Of a stretch of 64,000 nt of DNA, positions 1 through 11,866 are shown piece after piece (position 1 is the stretch's first letter; each line of letters opens with the position of its first letter). Below the pieces are notes generated by a model. It was given only the letters and a program-made list of their open reading frames with translations. It was not told the DNA's origin and made no database searches. The position numbers and the translations under genes were made by a program. Location: the NCBI GenBank assembly GCA_963662175.1, contig OY759227.1, positions 4,558,501 to 4,622,500 on the forward strand, written 5' to 3'. This DNA is from Aradus depressus (Eukaryota > Arthropoda > Insecta > Hemiptera > Aradidae).

Positions 1-162
1 GGACTTTCTCGAATCTTTAATGTATTTCCGATCTACAAGTATACGTCAAATTGCATTACTCCCGAATTAGAGACAAAGGAGGTAAAGCTCATGGAACACT
101 TATCGCCAGAAACGGCAGTCATTTCAAAATGTCAGTCAACCGAAATGTTGGTGAGTGCTGGG

Positions 163-188
163 GTGTTCGATATCCTTATTTCGAACAC
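163..188. other. 26 bp near-perfect dyad (first example; present in nearly every standard monomer)
   Basis: Left arm GTGTTCGATAT (163-173), loop CCTT (174-177), right arm ATTTCGAACAC (178-188). Ten of eleven arm positions pair; only 171/180 (T/T) fails. In monomers with GTGTGTTCG (for example B at 221 and H at 1540) the pairing extends one more base pair outward. E monomers have loop TCTT. D monomers (CCTTGTTTCGAAC, GAACAAAAC) have a weakened dyad. J and I monomers have lost the left arm. It could be a binding site or cruciform; function is not shown by sequence. Confidence 0.85.
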
Positions 189-189
189 A

Positions 190-260
190 ACTTGTAGATT
201 TAGCGTGATATTTTCATGAGGGACTTTCTGGAATTATTAGTGTATTTCCGATATACAAGT
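190..260. other. 10 bp inverted repeat across the monomer junction (example)
   Basis: ACTTGTAGAT at 190-199 is the exact reverse complement of ATCTACAAGT, which sits at monomer positions 31-40. The first A-B junction (251-260) has ATATACAAGT, one mismatch. Junctions into D, E or G monomers, for example 661 and 1320, have the perfect partner or close to it. The spacer is 51 bp and contains the monomer start. It is present in most monomers in standard phase. Confidence 0.75.
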
Positions 261-1758
261 ATACATCAAATTGCATTACTCCAGAATAAAAGAGAAAGGT
301 GGTAAAGCTCATGGAACACTTATCGCCAGTAACAGCAGCCATTTCAAAATGTCAGTAAACCGAAATGTTGGTGAGTGCTGGTGTGTTCGATATCCTTATT
401 TCGAACACAACTTGTAGATTTAGAGTGTTATTTTCTTGAAGGACTTTCTCGAATCTTTAATGTATTTCCGATCTAAAAGTATACATGAAATTGCATTACT
501 CCAGAATAAAAGACAAAGGTGGTAATGCTCATGGAACACTCATCGCCAGTAACGGCAGTCATTTCAAAATGTCAGTGAACCGAAATGTATGTGAGTGCTG
601 GGGTGTTCGATATCCTTATTTCGAACACAACTTGTAGATTTAGAGTGATATTTTCTTGAGGGACTTTCTCGAATCTTTAATGTATTTCCGATCTACAAGT
701 ATACGTCAAATTGCATTACTCCAGAATTAGAGACAAAGGAGGTAAAGCTCATGGAACACTTATCGCCAGTAACGGTAGCCATTTCAAAATATCAGTGAAC
801 CGAAAAGTTGGTGAGTGCTGGGGTGTTCGATATCCTTGTTTCGAACAAAACTTGTAGATTTAGAGTAATATTTTCTGGAGGGACTTTCTCGAATCTCTGA
901 TGTATTTCCAATCTACAAGTATACATCAACTTGCATTACTCCAGAATAAAAGACAAAGGTGGTAAAGCTCATGGAACACTTATCGCCAGTAACGACAGCC
1001 ATTTCAAAATGTCAGTGAACCGAAATGTTGGTGAGTGCTGCGGTGTTCGATATTCTTATTTCGAACACAACTTGTAGATTTAGTGTGATATTTTCTTGAG
1101 GGCTTTCTCGAATTTTTAATGTATTTCCGATCTACGAGTATACATCAAATTCCATTACTGCAGAATAAAAGACAAAGGTGGTAAAGCTGATGGAACACTT
1201 ATCGCCAGTACCGGCAGCCATTTCAAAATGTCAGTGAACCGGAATGTTGGTGAGTGCTGGGGTGTTCGATATCCTTATTTCGAACACAACTTGTAGATTT
1301 AGCGTGATATTTTCTTGAGGGACTTTCTCGAATCTAAGATGTATTTCCGATCTACAAGTATACGTCAAATTGCATTACTCCAGAATAAAAGACAAAGGTG
1401 GTAAAGCTCATGGAACACTTATCGCCAGTAACGGCAGCCATTTCAAAATGTCACTGAACAGAAATGTATGTGAGTGCTGGGGTGTTCGATATCCTTATTT
1501 CGAACACAACTTGTAGATTTAGAGTGATATTTTCTTGAGGGACTTTCTGGAATTATTAGTGTATTTCCGATCTACAAGTATAGATCATATTGCATATCTA
1601 TTGAAAAAAAGACAATGAGGTAAGGCTCATGGAACACTTATCGCCAGTAACGGCAGCCATTTCGAAATGTCAGTGAACCGAAATGTTGGTGAGTGCTGGT
1701 GTGTTCGATATCCTTATTTCGAACACAACTTGTAGATTTAGCGTGATATTTTCTTGAG

Positions 1759-3516
1759 GGACTTTCTCGAATCTTTAATGTATTTCCGATCTACAAGTAT
1801 ACGTCAAATTGCATTACTCCCGAATTGGAGACAAAGGAGGTAAAGCTCATGGAACACTTATCGCCAGAAACGGCAGTCATTTCAAAATGTCAGTCAACCG
1901 AAAAGTTGGTGAGTGCTGGGGTGTTCGATATCCTTATTTCGAACACAACTTGTAGATTTAGCGTGATATTTTCATGAGGGACTTTCTGGAATTATTAGTG
2001 TATTTCTGATATACAAGTATACATCAAATTGCATTACTCCAGAATAAAAGAGAAAGGTGGTAAAGCTCATGGAACACTTATCGCCAGTAACGGCAGCCAT
2101 TTCAAAATGTCAGTAAACCGAAATGTTGGTGAGTGCTGGTGTGTTCGATATCCTTACTTCGAACACAACTTGTAGATTTAGAGTGTTATTTTCTTGAAGG
2201 ACTTTCTCGAATCTTTAATGTATTTCCGATCTAAAAGTATACATGAAATTGCATTACTCCAGAATAAAAGACAAAGGTGGTAAAGCTCATGGAACACTCA
2301 TCGCCAGTAACGGCAGTCATTTCAAAATGTCAGTGAACCGAAATGTATGTGAGTGCTGGGGTGTTCGATATCCTTATTTCGAACACAACTTGTAGATTTA
2401 GAGTGATATTTTCTTGAGGGACTTTCTCGAATCTTTAATGTATTTCCGATCTACAAGTATACGTCAAATTGCATTACTCCAGAATTAGAGACAAAGGAGG
2501 TAAAGCTCATGGAACACTTATCGCCAGTAACGGTAGCCATTTCAAAATATCAGTGAACCGAAAAGTTGGTGAGTGCTGGGGTGTTCGATATCCTTGTTTC
2601 GAACAAAACTTGTAGATTTAGAGTAATATTTTCTGGAGGGACTATCTCGAATCTCTGATGTATTTCCAATCTACAAGTATACATCAAATTGCATTACTCC
2701 AGAATAAAAGACAAAGGTGGTAAAGCTCATGGAACACTTATCGCCAGTAACTACAGCCATTTCAAAATGTCAGTGAACCGAAATGTTGGTGAGTGCTGCG
2801 GTGTTCGATATTCTTATTTCGAACACAACTTGTAGATTTAGTGTGATATTTTCTTGAGGGCTTTCTCGAATTTTTAATGTATTTCCGATCTACGAGTATA
2901 CATCAAATTGCATTACTGCAGAATAAAAGACAAAGGTGGTAAAGCTGATGGAACACTTATCGCCAGTACCGGCAGCCATTTCAAAATGTCAGTGAACCGA
3001 AATGTTGGTGAGTGCTGGGGTGTTCGATATCCTTATTTCGAACACAACTTGTAGATTTAGCGTGATATTTTCTTGAGGGACTTTCTCGAATCTATGATGT
3101 ATTTCCGATCTACAAGTATACGTCAAATTGCATTACTCCAGAATAAAAGACAAAGGTGGTAAAGCTCATGGAACACTTATCGCCAGTAACGGCAGCCATT
3201 TCAAAATGTCACTGAACAGGAATGTATGTGAGTGCTGGGGTGTTCGATATCCTTATTTCGAACACAACTTGTAGATTTAGAGTGATATTTTCTTGAGGGA
3301 CTTTCTGGAATTATTAGTGTATTTCCGATCTACAAGTATAGATCATATTGCATATCTATTGAAAAAAAGACAATGAGGTAAGGCTCATGGAACACTTATC
3401 GCCAGTAACGGCAGCCATTTCGAAATGTCAGTGAACCGAAATGTTGGTGAGTGCTGGTGTGTTCGATATCCTTATTTCGAACACAACTTGTAGATTTAGC
3501 GTGATATTTTCTTGAG
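1759..3516. repeat. 8-mer higher-order repeat, copy 2
   Basis: Same A-to-H order and same 1758 bp length as copy 1. It differs by its own linked variants: GAATTGGAGAC and AAAAGTTGG in A, TTTCTGATATAC and CTTACTTCG in B, GGACTATCTC and AACTACAGCC in E. The same set is found in copy 4 and not in copy 1 or 3. Confidence 0.95.
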
Positions 3517-5274
3517 GGACTTTCTCGAATCTTTAATGTATTTCCGATCTACAAGTATACGTCAAATTGCATTACTCCCGAATTAGAGACAAAGGAGGTA
3601 AAGCTCATGGAACACTTATCGCCAGAAACGGCAGTCATTTCAAAATGTCAGTCAACCGAAATGTTGGTGAGTGCTGGGGTGTTCGATATCCTTATTTCGA
3701 ACACAACTTGTAGATTTAGCGTGATATTTTCATGAGGGACTTTCTGGAATTATTAGTGTATTTCCGATATACAAGTATACATCAAATTGCATTACTCCAG
3801 AATAAAAGAGAAAGGTGGTAAAGCTCATGGAACACTTATCGCCAGTAACAGCAGCCATTTCAAAATGTCAGTAAACCGAAATGTTGGTGAGTGCTGGTGT
3901 GTTCGATATCCTTATTTCGAACACAACTTGTAGATTTAGAGTGTTATTTTCTTGAAGGACTTTCTCGAATCTTTAATGTATTTCCGATCTAAAAGTATAC
4001 ATGAAATTGCATTACTCCAGAATAAAAGACAAAGGTGGTAATGCTCATGGAACACTCATCGCCAGTAACGGCAGTCATTTCAAAATGTCAGTGAACCGAA
4101 ATGTATGTGAGTGCTGGGGTGTTCGATATCCTTATTTCGAACACAACTTGTAGATTTAGAGTGATATTTTCTTGAGGGACTTTCTCGAATCTTTAATGTA
4201 TTTCCGATCTACAAGTATACGTCAAATTGCATTACTCCAGAATTAGAGACAAAGGAGGTAAAGCTCATGGAACACTTATCGCCAGTAACGGTAGCCATTT
4301 CAAAATATCAGTGAACCGAAAAGTTGGTGAGTGCTGGGGTGTTCGATATCCTTGTTTCGAACAAAACTTGTAGATTTAGAGTAATATTTTCTGGAGGGAC
4401 TTTCTCGAATCTCTGATGTATTTCCAATCTACAAGTATACATCAACTTGCATTACTCCAGAATAAAAGACAAAGGTGGTAAAGCTCATGGAACACTTATC
4501 GCCAGTAACGACAGCCATTTCAAAATGTCAGTGAACCGAAATGTTGGTGAGTGCTGCGGTGTTCGATATTCTTATTTCGAACACAACTTGTAGATTTAGT
4601 GTGATATTTTCTTGAGGGCTTTCTCGAATTTTTAATGTATTTCCGATCTACGAGTATACATCAAATTCCATTACTGCAGAATAAAAGACAAAGGTGGTAA
4701 AGCTGGTGGAACACTTATCGCCAGTACCGGCAGCCATTTCAAAATGTCAGTGAACCGGAATGTTGGTGAGTGCTGGGGTGTTCGATATCCTTATTTCGAA
4801 CACAACTTGTAGATTTAGCGTGATATTTTCTTGAGGGACTTTCTCGAATCTAAGATGTATTTCCGATCTACAAGTATACGTCAAATTGCATTACTCCAGA
4901 ATAAAAGACAAAGGTGGTAAAGCTCATGGAACACTTATCGCCAGTAACGGCAGCCATTTCAAAATGTCACTGAACAGAAATGTATGTGAGTGCTGGGGTG
5001 TTCGATATCCTTATTTCGAACACAACTTGTAGATTTAGAGTGATATTTTCTTGAGGGACTTTCTGGAATTATTAGTGTATTTCCGATCTACAAGTATAGA
5101 TCATATTGCATATCTATTGAAAAAAAGACAATGAGGTAAGGCTCATGGAACACTTATTGCCAGTAACGGCAGCCATTTCGAAATGTCAGTGAACCGAAAT
5201 GTTGGTGAGTGCTGGTGTGTTCGATATCCTTATTTCGAACACAACTTGTAGATTTAGCGTGATATTTTCTTGAG
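3517..5274. repeat. 8-mer higher-order repeat, copy 3 (twin of copy 1)
   Basis: A-to-H order, 1758 bp. It carries the private variants of copy 1 (GAATTAGAGAC in A, GGTAATGCTC in C, ATCAACTTGC in E, AAATTCCATT in F). The differences from copy 1 that I noticed are GCTGGTGG for GCTGATGG in F and TTATTGCC for TTATCGCC in H. Confidence 0.95.
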
Positions 5275-7032
5275 GGACTTTCTCGAATCTTTAATGTATT
5301 TCCGATCTACAAGTATACGTCAAATTGCATTACTCCCGAATTGGAGACAAAGGAGGTAAAGCTCATGGAACACTTATCGCCAGAAACGGCAGTCATTTCA
5401 AAATGTCAGTCAACCGAAAAGTTGGTGAGTGCTGGGGTGTTCGATATCCTTATTTCGAACACAACTTGTAGATTTAGCGTGATATTTTCATGAGGGACTT
5501 TCTGGAATTATTAGTGTATTTCTGATATACAAGTATACATCAAATTGCATTACTCCAGAATAAAAGAGAAAGGTGGTAAAGCTCATGGAACACTTATCGC
5601 CAGTAACGGCAGCCATTTCAAAATGTCAGTAAACCGAAATGTTGGTGAGTGCTGGTGTGTTCGATATCCTTACTTCGAACACAACTTGTAGATTTAGAGT
5701 GTTATTTTCTTGAAGGACTTTCTCGAATCTTTAATGTATTTCCGATCTAAAAGTATACATGAAATTGCATTACTCCAGAATAAAAGACAAAGGTGGTAAA
5801 GCTCATGGAACACTCATCGCCAGTAACGGCAGTCATTTCAAAATGTCAGTGAACCGAAATGTATGTGAGTGCTGGGGTGTTCGATATCCTTATTTCGAAC
5901 ACAACTTGTAGATTTAGAGTGATATTTTCTTGAGGGACTTTCTCGAATCTTTAATGTATTTCCGATCTACAAGTATACGTCAAATTGCATTACTCCAGAA
6001 TTAGAGACAAAGGAGGTAAAGCTCATGGAACACTTATCGCCAGTAACGGTAGCCATTTCAAAATATCAGTGAACCGAAAAGTTGGTGAGTGCTGGGGTGT
6101 TCGATATCCTTGTTTCGAACAAAACTTGTAGATTTAGAGTAATATTTTCTGGAGGGACTATCTCGAATCTCTGATGTATTTCCAATCTACAAGTATACAT
6201 CAAATTGCATTACTCCAGAATAAAAGACAAAGGTGGTAAAGCTCATGGAACACTTATCGCCAGTAACTACAGCCATTTCAAAATGTCAGTGAACCGAAAT
6301 GTTGGTGAGTGCTGCGGTGTTCGATATTCTTATTTCGAACACAACTTGTAGATTTAGTGTGATATTTTCTTGAGGGCTTTCTCGAATTTTTAATGTATTT
6401 CCGATCTACGAGTATACATCAAATTGCATTACTGCAGAATAAAAGACAAAGGTGGTAAAGCTGATGGAACACTTATCGCCAGTACCGGCAGCCATTTCAA
6501 AATGTCAGTGAACCGAAATATTGGTGAGTGCTGGGGTGTTCGATATCCTTATTTCGAACACAACTTGTAGATTTAGCGTGATATTTCCTTGAGGGACTTT
6601 CTCGAATCTATGATGTATTTCCGATCTACAAGTATACGTCAAATTGCATTACTCCAGAATAAAAGACAAAGGTGGTAAAGCTCATGGAACACTTATCGCC
6701 AGTAACGGCAGCCATTTCAAAATGTCACTGAACAGAAATGTATGTGAGTGCTGGGGTGTTCGATATCCTTATTTCGAACACTACTTGTAGATTTAGAGTG
6801 ATATTTTCTTGAGGGACTTTCTGGAATTATTAGTGTATTTCCGATCTACAAGTATAGATCATATTGCATATCTATTGAAAAAAAGACAATGAGGTAAGGC
6901 TCATGGAACACTTATCGCCAGTAACGGCAGCCATTTCGAAATGTCAGTGAACCGAAATGTTGGTGAGTGCTGGTGTGTTCGATATCCTTATTTCGAACAC
7001 AACTTGTAGATTTAGCGTGATATTTTCTTGAG
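5275..7032. repeat. 8-mer higher-order repeat, copy 4 (twin of copy 2)
   Basis: A-to-H order, 1758 bp. It carries the private variants of copy 2 (AAAAGTTGG in A, CTTACTTCG in B, GGACTATCTC and AACTACAGCC in E). It differs at a few sites, for example AATATTGG in F, GATATTTCCTTGAG at the F tail and CACTACTTG in G. Confidence 0.95.
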
Positions 7033-8790
7033 GGACTTTCTCGAATCTTTAATGTATTTCCGATCTACAAGTATACGTCAAATTGCATTACTCCCGAATT
7101 GGAGACAAAGGAGGTAAAGCTCATGGAACACTTATCGCCAGAAACGGCAGTCATTTCAAAATGTCAGTCAACCGAAATGTTGGTGAGTGCTGGGGTGTTC
7201 GATATCCTTATTTCGAACACAACTTGTAGATTTAGCGTGATATTTTCATGAGGGACTTTCTGGAATTATTAGTGTATTTCTGATATACAAGTATACATCA
7301 AATTGCATTACTCCAGAATAAAAGAGAAAGGTGGTAAAGCTCATGGAACACTTATCGCCAGTAACGGCAGCCATTTCAAAATGTCAGTAAACCGAAATGT
7401 TGGTGAGTGCTGGTGTGTTCGATATCCTTATTTCGAACACAACTTGTAGATTTAGAGTGTTATTTTCTTGAAGGACTTTCTCGAATCTTTAATGTATTTC
7501 CGATCTAAAAGTATACATGAAATTGCATTACTCCAGAATAAAAGACAAAGGTGGTAAAGCTCATGGAACACTCATCGCCAGTAACGGCAGTCATTTCAAA
7601 ATGTCAGTGAACCGAAATGTATGTGAGTGCTGGGGTGTTCGATATCCTTATTTCGAACACAACTTGTAGATTTAGAGTGATATTTTCTTGAGGGACTTTC
7701 TCGAATCTTTAATGTATTTCCGATCTACAAGTATACGTCAAATTGCATTACTCCAGAATTAGAGACAAAGGAGGTAAAGCTCATGGAACACTTATCGCCA
7801 GTAACGGTAGCCATTTCAAAATATCAGTGAACCGAAAAGTTGGTGAGTGCTGGGGTGTTCGATATCCTTGTTTCGAACACAACTTGTAGATTTAGTGTGA
7901 TATTTTCTTGAGGGCTTTCTCGAATTTTTAATGTATTTCCGATCTACGAGTATACATCAAATTGCATTACTGCAGAATAAAAGACAAAGGTGGTAAAGCT
8001 GATGGAACACCTATCGCCAGTACCGGCAGCCATTTCAAAATGTCAGTGAACCGAAATATTGGTGAGTGCTGGGGTGTTCGATATCCTTATTTCGAACACA
8101 ACTTGTAGATTTAGCGTGATATTTTCTTGAGGGACTTTCTCGAATCTATGATGTATTTCCGATCTACAAGTATACGTCAAATTGCATTACTCCAGAATAA
8201 AAGACAAAGGTGGTAAAGCTCATGGAACACTTATCGCCAGTAACGGCAGCCATTTCAAAATGTCACTGAACAGAAATGTTGGTGAGTGCTGGGGTGTTCG
8301 ATATCCTTATTTCGAACACAACTTGTAGATTTAGCGTGATATTTTCTTGAGGGACTTTCTCGAATCTATGATGTATTTCCGATCTACAAGTATACGTCAA
8401 ATTGCATTACTCCAGAATAAAAGACAAAGGTGGTAAAGCTCATGGAACACTCATCGCCAGTAACGGCAGTCATTTCAAAATGTCAGTGAACCGAATTGTA
8501 TGTGAGTGCTGGGGTGTTCGATATCCTTATTTCGAACACAACTTGTAGATTTAGAGTGATATTTTCTTGAGGGACTTTCTGGAATTATTAGTGTATTTCC
8601 GATCTACAAGTATAGATCATATTGCATATCTATTGAAAAAAAGACAATGAGGTAAGGCTCATGGAACACTTATCGCCAGTAACGGCAGCCATTTCGAAAT
8701 GTCAGTGAACCGAAATGTTGGTGAGTGCTGGTGTGTTCGATATCCTTATTTCGAACACAACTTGTAGATTTAGCGTGATATTTTCTTGAG
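7033..8790. repeat. Rearranged 8-mer higher-order repeat, copy 5
   Basis: Total length is still 1758 bp but the composition has changed: A 7033, B 7253, C 7473, a D/E hybrid 7693, F 7913, a G/F hybrid 8132, a G/C hybrid 8352, H 8572. The D/E hybrid keeps the D-specific CCTTG up to 7870 and has the E-specific GAACACAAC by 7880, so the exchange lies in the intervening TTTCGAACA. One whole monomer was lost there and one G-type was gained later, which restores the length. Confidence 0.9.
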
Positions 8791-10108
8791 GGACTTTCTC
8801 GAATCTTTAATGTATTTCCGATCTACAAGTATACGTCAAATTGCATTACTCCCGAATTGGAGACAAAGGAGGTAAAGCTCATGGAACACTTATCGCCAGA
8901 AACGGCAGTCATTTCAAAATGTCAGTCAACCGAAATGTTGGTGAGTGCTGGGGTGTTCGATATCCTTATTTCGAACACAACTTGTAGATTTAGCGTGATA
9001 TTTTCATGAGGGACTTTCTGGAATTATTAGTGTATTTCTGATATACAAGTATACATCGAATTGCATTACTCCAGAATAAAAGAGAAAGGTGGTAAAGCTC
9101 ATGGAACACTTATCGCCAGTAACGGTAGCCATTTCAAAATATCAGTGAACCGAAAAGTTGGTGAGTGCTGGGGTGTTCGATATCCTTGTTTCGAACAAAA
9201 CTTGTAGATTTAGAGTAATATTTTCTGGAGGGACTTTCTCGAATCTCTGATGTATTTCCAATCTACAAGTATACATCAAATTGCATTACTCCAGAATAAA
9301 AGACAAAGGTGGTAAAGCTCATGGAACACTTATCGCCAGTAACGACAGCCATTTCAAAATGTCAGTGAACCGAAATGTTGGTGAGTGCTGCGGTGTTCGA
9401 TATTCTTATTTCGAACACAACTTGTAGATTTAGTGTGATATTTTCTTGAGGGCTTTCTCGAATTTTTAATGTATTTCCGATCTACGAGTATACATCAAAT
9501 TGCATTACTGCAGAATAAAAGACAAAGGTGGTAAAGCTGATGGAACACTTATCGCCAGTACCGGCAGCCATTTCAAAATGTCAGTGAACCGAAATATTGG
9601 TGAGTGCTGGGGTGTTCGATATCCTTATTTCGAACACAACTTGTAGATTTAGCGTGATATTTTCTTGAGGGACTTTCTCGAATCTATGATGTATTTCCGA
9701 TCTACAAGTATACGTCAAATTGCATTACTCCAGAATAAAAGACAAAGGTGGTAAAGCTCATGGAACACTTATCGCCAGTAACGGCAGCCATTTCAAAATG
9801 TCACTGAACAGAAATGTATGTGAGTGCTGGGGTGTTCGATATCCTTATTTCGAACACAACTTGTAGATTTAGAGTGATATTTTCTTGAGGGACTTTCTGG
9901 AATTATTAGTGTATTTCCGATCTACAAGTATAGATCATATTGCATATCTATTGAAAAAAAGACAATGAGGTAAGGCTCATGGAACACTTATCGCCAGTAA
10001 CGGCAGCCATTTCGAAATGTCAGTGAACCGAAATGTTGGTGAGTGCTGGTGTGTTCGATATCCTTATTTCGAACACAACTTGTAGATTTAGCGTGATATT
10101 TTCTTGAG
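8791..10108. repeat. Contracted 6-mer higher-order repeat, copy 6
   Basis: 1318 bp. Monomers are A 8791, a B/D hybrid 9011, E 9231, F 9451, G 9670 and H 9890. The second monomer begins as B (GAGAAAGGTGG) and ends as D (ACGGTAGCC, AAAATATCAG, AAAAGTTGG, CCTTGTTTCG). This removes the two-monomer equivalent containing C, as expected of an unequal exchange between B and D in the shared core. Confidence 0.92.
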
Positions 10109-11866
10109 GGACTTTCTCGAATCTTTAATGTATTTCCGATCTACAAGTATACGTCAAATTGCATTACTCCCGAATTGGAGACAAAGGAGGTAAAGCTCAT
10201 GGAACACTTATCGCCAGAAACGGCAGTCATTTCAAAATGTCAGTCAACCGAAATGTTGGTGAGTGCTGGGGTGTTCGATATCCTTATTTCGAACACAACT
10301 TGTAGATTTAGCGTGATATTTTCATGAGGGACTTTCTGGAATTATTAGTGTATTTCTGATATACAAGTATACATCAAATTGCATTACTCCAGAATAAAAG
10401 AGAAAGGTGGTAAAGCTCATGGAACACTTATCGCCAGTAACGGCAGCCATTTCAAAATGTCAGTAAACCGAAATGTTGGTGAGTGCTGGTGTGTTCGATA
10501 TCCTTATTTCGAACACAACTTGTAGATTTAGAGTGTTATTTTCTTGAAGGACTTTCTCGAATCTTTAATGTATTTCCGATCTAAAAGTATACATGAAATT
10601 GCATTACTCCAGAATAAAAGACAAAGGTGGTAAAGCTCATGGAACACTCATCGCCAGTAACGGCAGTCATTTCAAAATGTCAGTGAACCGAATTGTATGT
10701 GAGTGCTGGGGTGTTCGATATCCTTATTTCGAACACAACTTGTAGATTTAGAGTGATATTTTCTTGAGGGACTTTCTCGAATCTTTAATGTATTTCCGAT
10801 CTACAAGTATACGTCAAATTGCATTACTCCAGAATTAGAGACAAAGGAGGTAAAGCTCATGGAACACTTATCGCCAGTAACGGTAGCCATTTCAAAATAT
10901 CAGTGAACCGAAATGTTGGTGAGTGCTGGGGTGTTCGATATCCTTGTTTCGAACAAAACTTGTAGATTTAGAGTAATATTTTCTGGAGGGACTTTCTCGA
11001 ATCTCTGATGTATTTCCAATCTACAAGTATACATCAAATTGCATTACTCCAGAATAAAAGACAAAGGTGGTAAAGCTCATGGAACACTTATCGCCAGTAA
11101 CGACAGCCATTTCAAAATGTCAGTGAACCGAAATGTTGGTGAGTGCTGCGGTGTTCGATATTCTTATTTCGAACACAACTTGTAGATTTAGTGTGATATT
11201 TTCTTGAGGGCTTTCTCGAATTTTTAATGTATTTCCGATCTACGAGTATACATCAAATTGCATTACTGCAGAATAAAAGACAAAGGTGGTAAAGCTGATG
11301 GAACACTTATCGCCAGTACCGGCAGCCATTTCAAAATGTCAGTGAACCGAAATATTGGTGAGTGCTGGGGTGTTCGATATCCTTATTTCGAACACAACTT
11401 GTAGATTTAGCGTGATATTTTCTTGAGGGACTTTCTCGAATCTATGATGTATTTCCGATCTACAAGTATACGTCAAATTGCATTACTCCAGAATAAAAGA
11501 CAAAGGTGGTAAAGCTCATGGAACACTTATCGCCAGTAACGGCAGCCATTTCAAAATGTCACTGAACAGAAATGTATGTGAGTGCTGGGGTGTTCGATAT
11601 CCTTATTTCGAACACAACTTGTAGATTTAGAGTGATATTTTCTTGAGGGACTTTCTGGAATTATTAGTGTATTTCCGATCTACAAGTATAGATCATATTG
11701 CATATCTATTGAAAAAAAGACAATGAGGTAAGGCTCATGGAACACTTATCGCCAGTAACGGCAGCCATTTCGAAATGTCAGTGAACCGAAATGTTGGTGA
11801 GTGCTGGTGTGTTCGATATCCTTATTTCGAACACAACTTGTAGATTTAGCGTGATATTTTCTTGAG
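10109..11866. repeat. 8-mer higher-order repeat, copy 7
   Basis: Complete A-to-H unit of 1758 bp. Its D monomer has AAATGTTGG where other D copies have AAAAGTTGG, and its C has GAATTGTATG, a variant shared with the G/C hybrid of copy 5. Confidence 0.95.

Larger units (their letters stand above)
1..1758. repeat. 8-mer higher-order repeat, copy 1 (A-B-C-D-E-F-G-H)
   Basis: Eight distinct monomers start at 1 (A), 221 (B), 441 (C), 661 (D), 881 (E), 1101 (F, 219 bp because GGACTTTC is GGCTTTC), 1320 (G) and 1540 (H, 219 bp with an A7 run). The order recurs exactly from 1759, so the unit is 1758 bp. This is the reference copy for the class names. Private variants are GGTAATGCTC in C and ATCAACTTGC in E; both recur only in copy 3. 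Confidence 0.95.

Noticed and set aside
75..99. AAAGGAGG followed eight bases later by ATGG, resembling a bacterial ribosome binding site and start (A and D monomers)
   Set aside because: It recurs in dozens of A and D monomers as part of the repeat. The frame is at most a few tens of codons and no prokaryotic gene follows.
163..199. CENP-B box
   Set aside because: TTCGAACACAACTTG starts like the TTCG of the box, but the essential A after four bases and the CGGG are absent in all classes inspected. A CENP-B-type box in the mammalian form is not present.
1580..1625. Poly-A run of H monomers as the tail of a retroposon
   Set aside because: The A7 run is internal to the monomer, always at the same place, with no target-site duplication and no flanking unique sequence.
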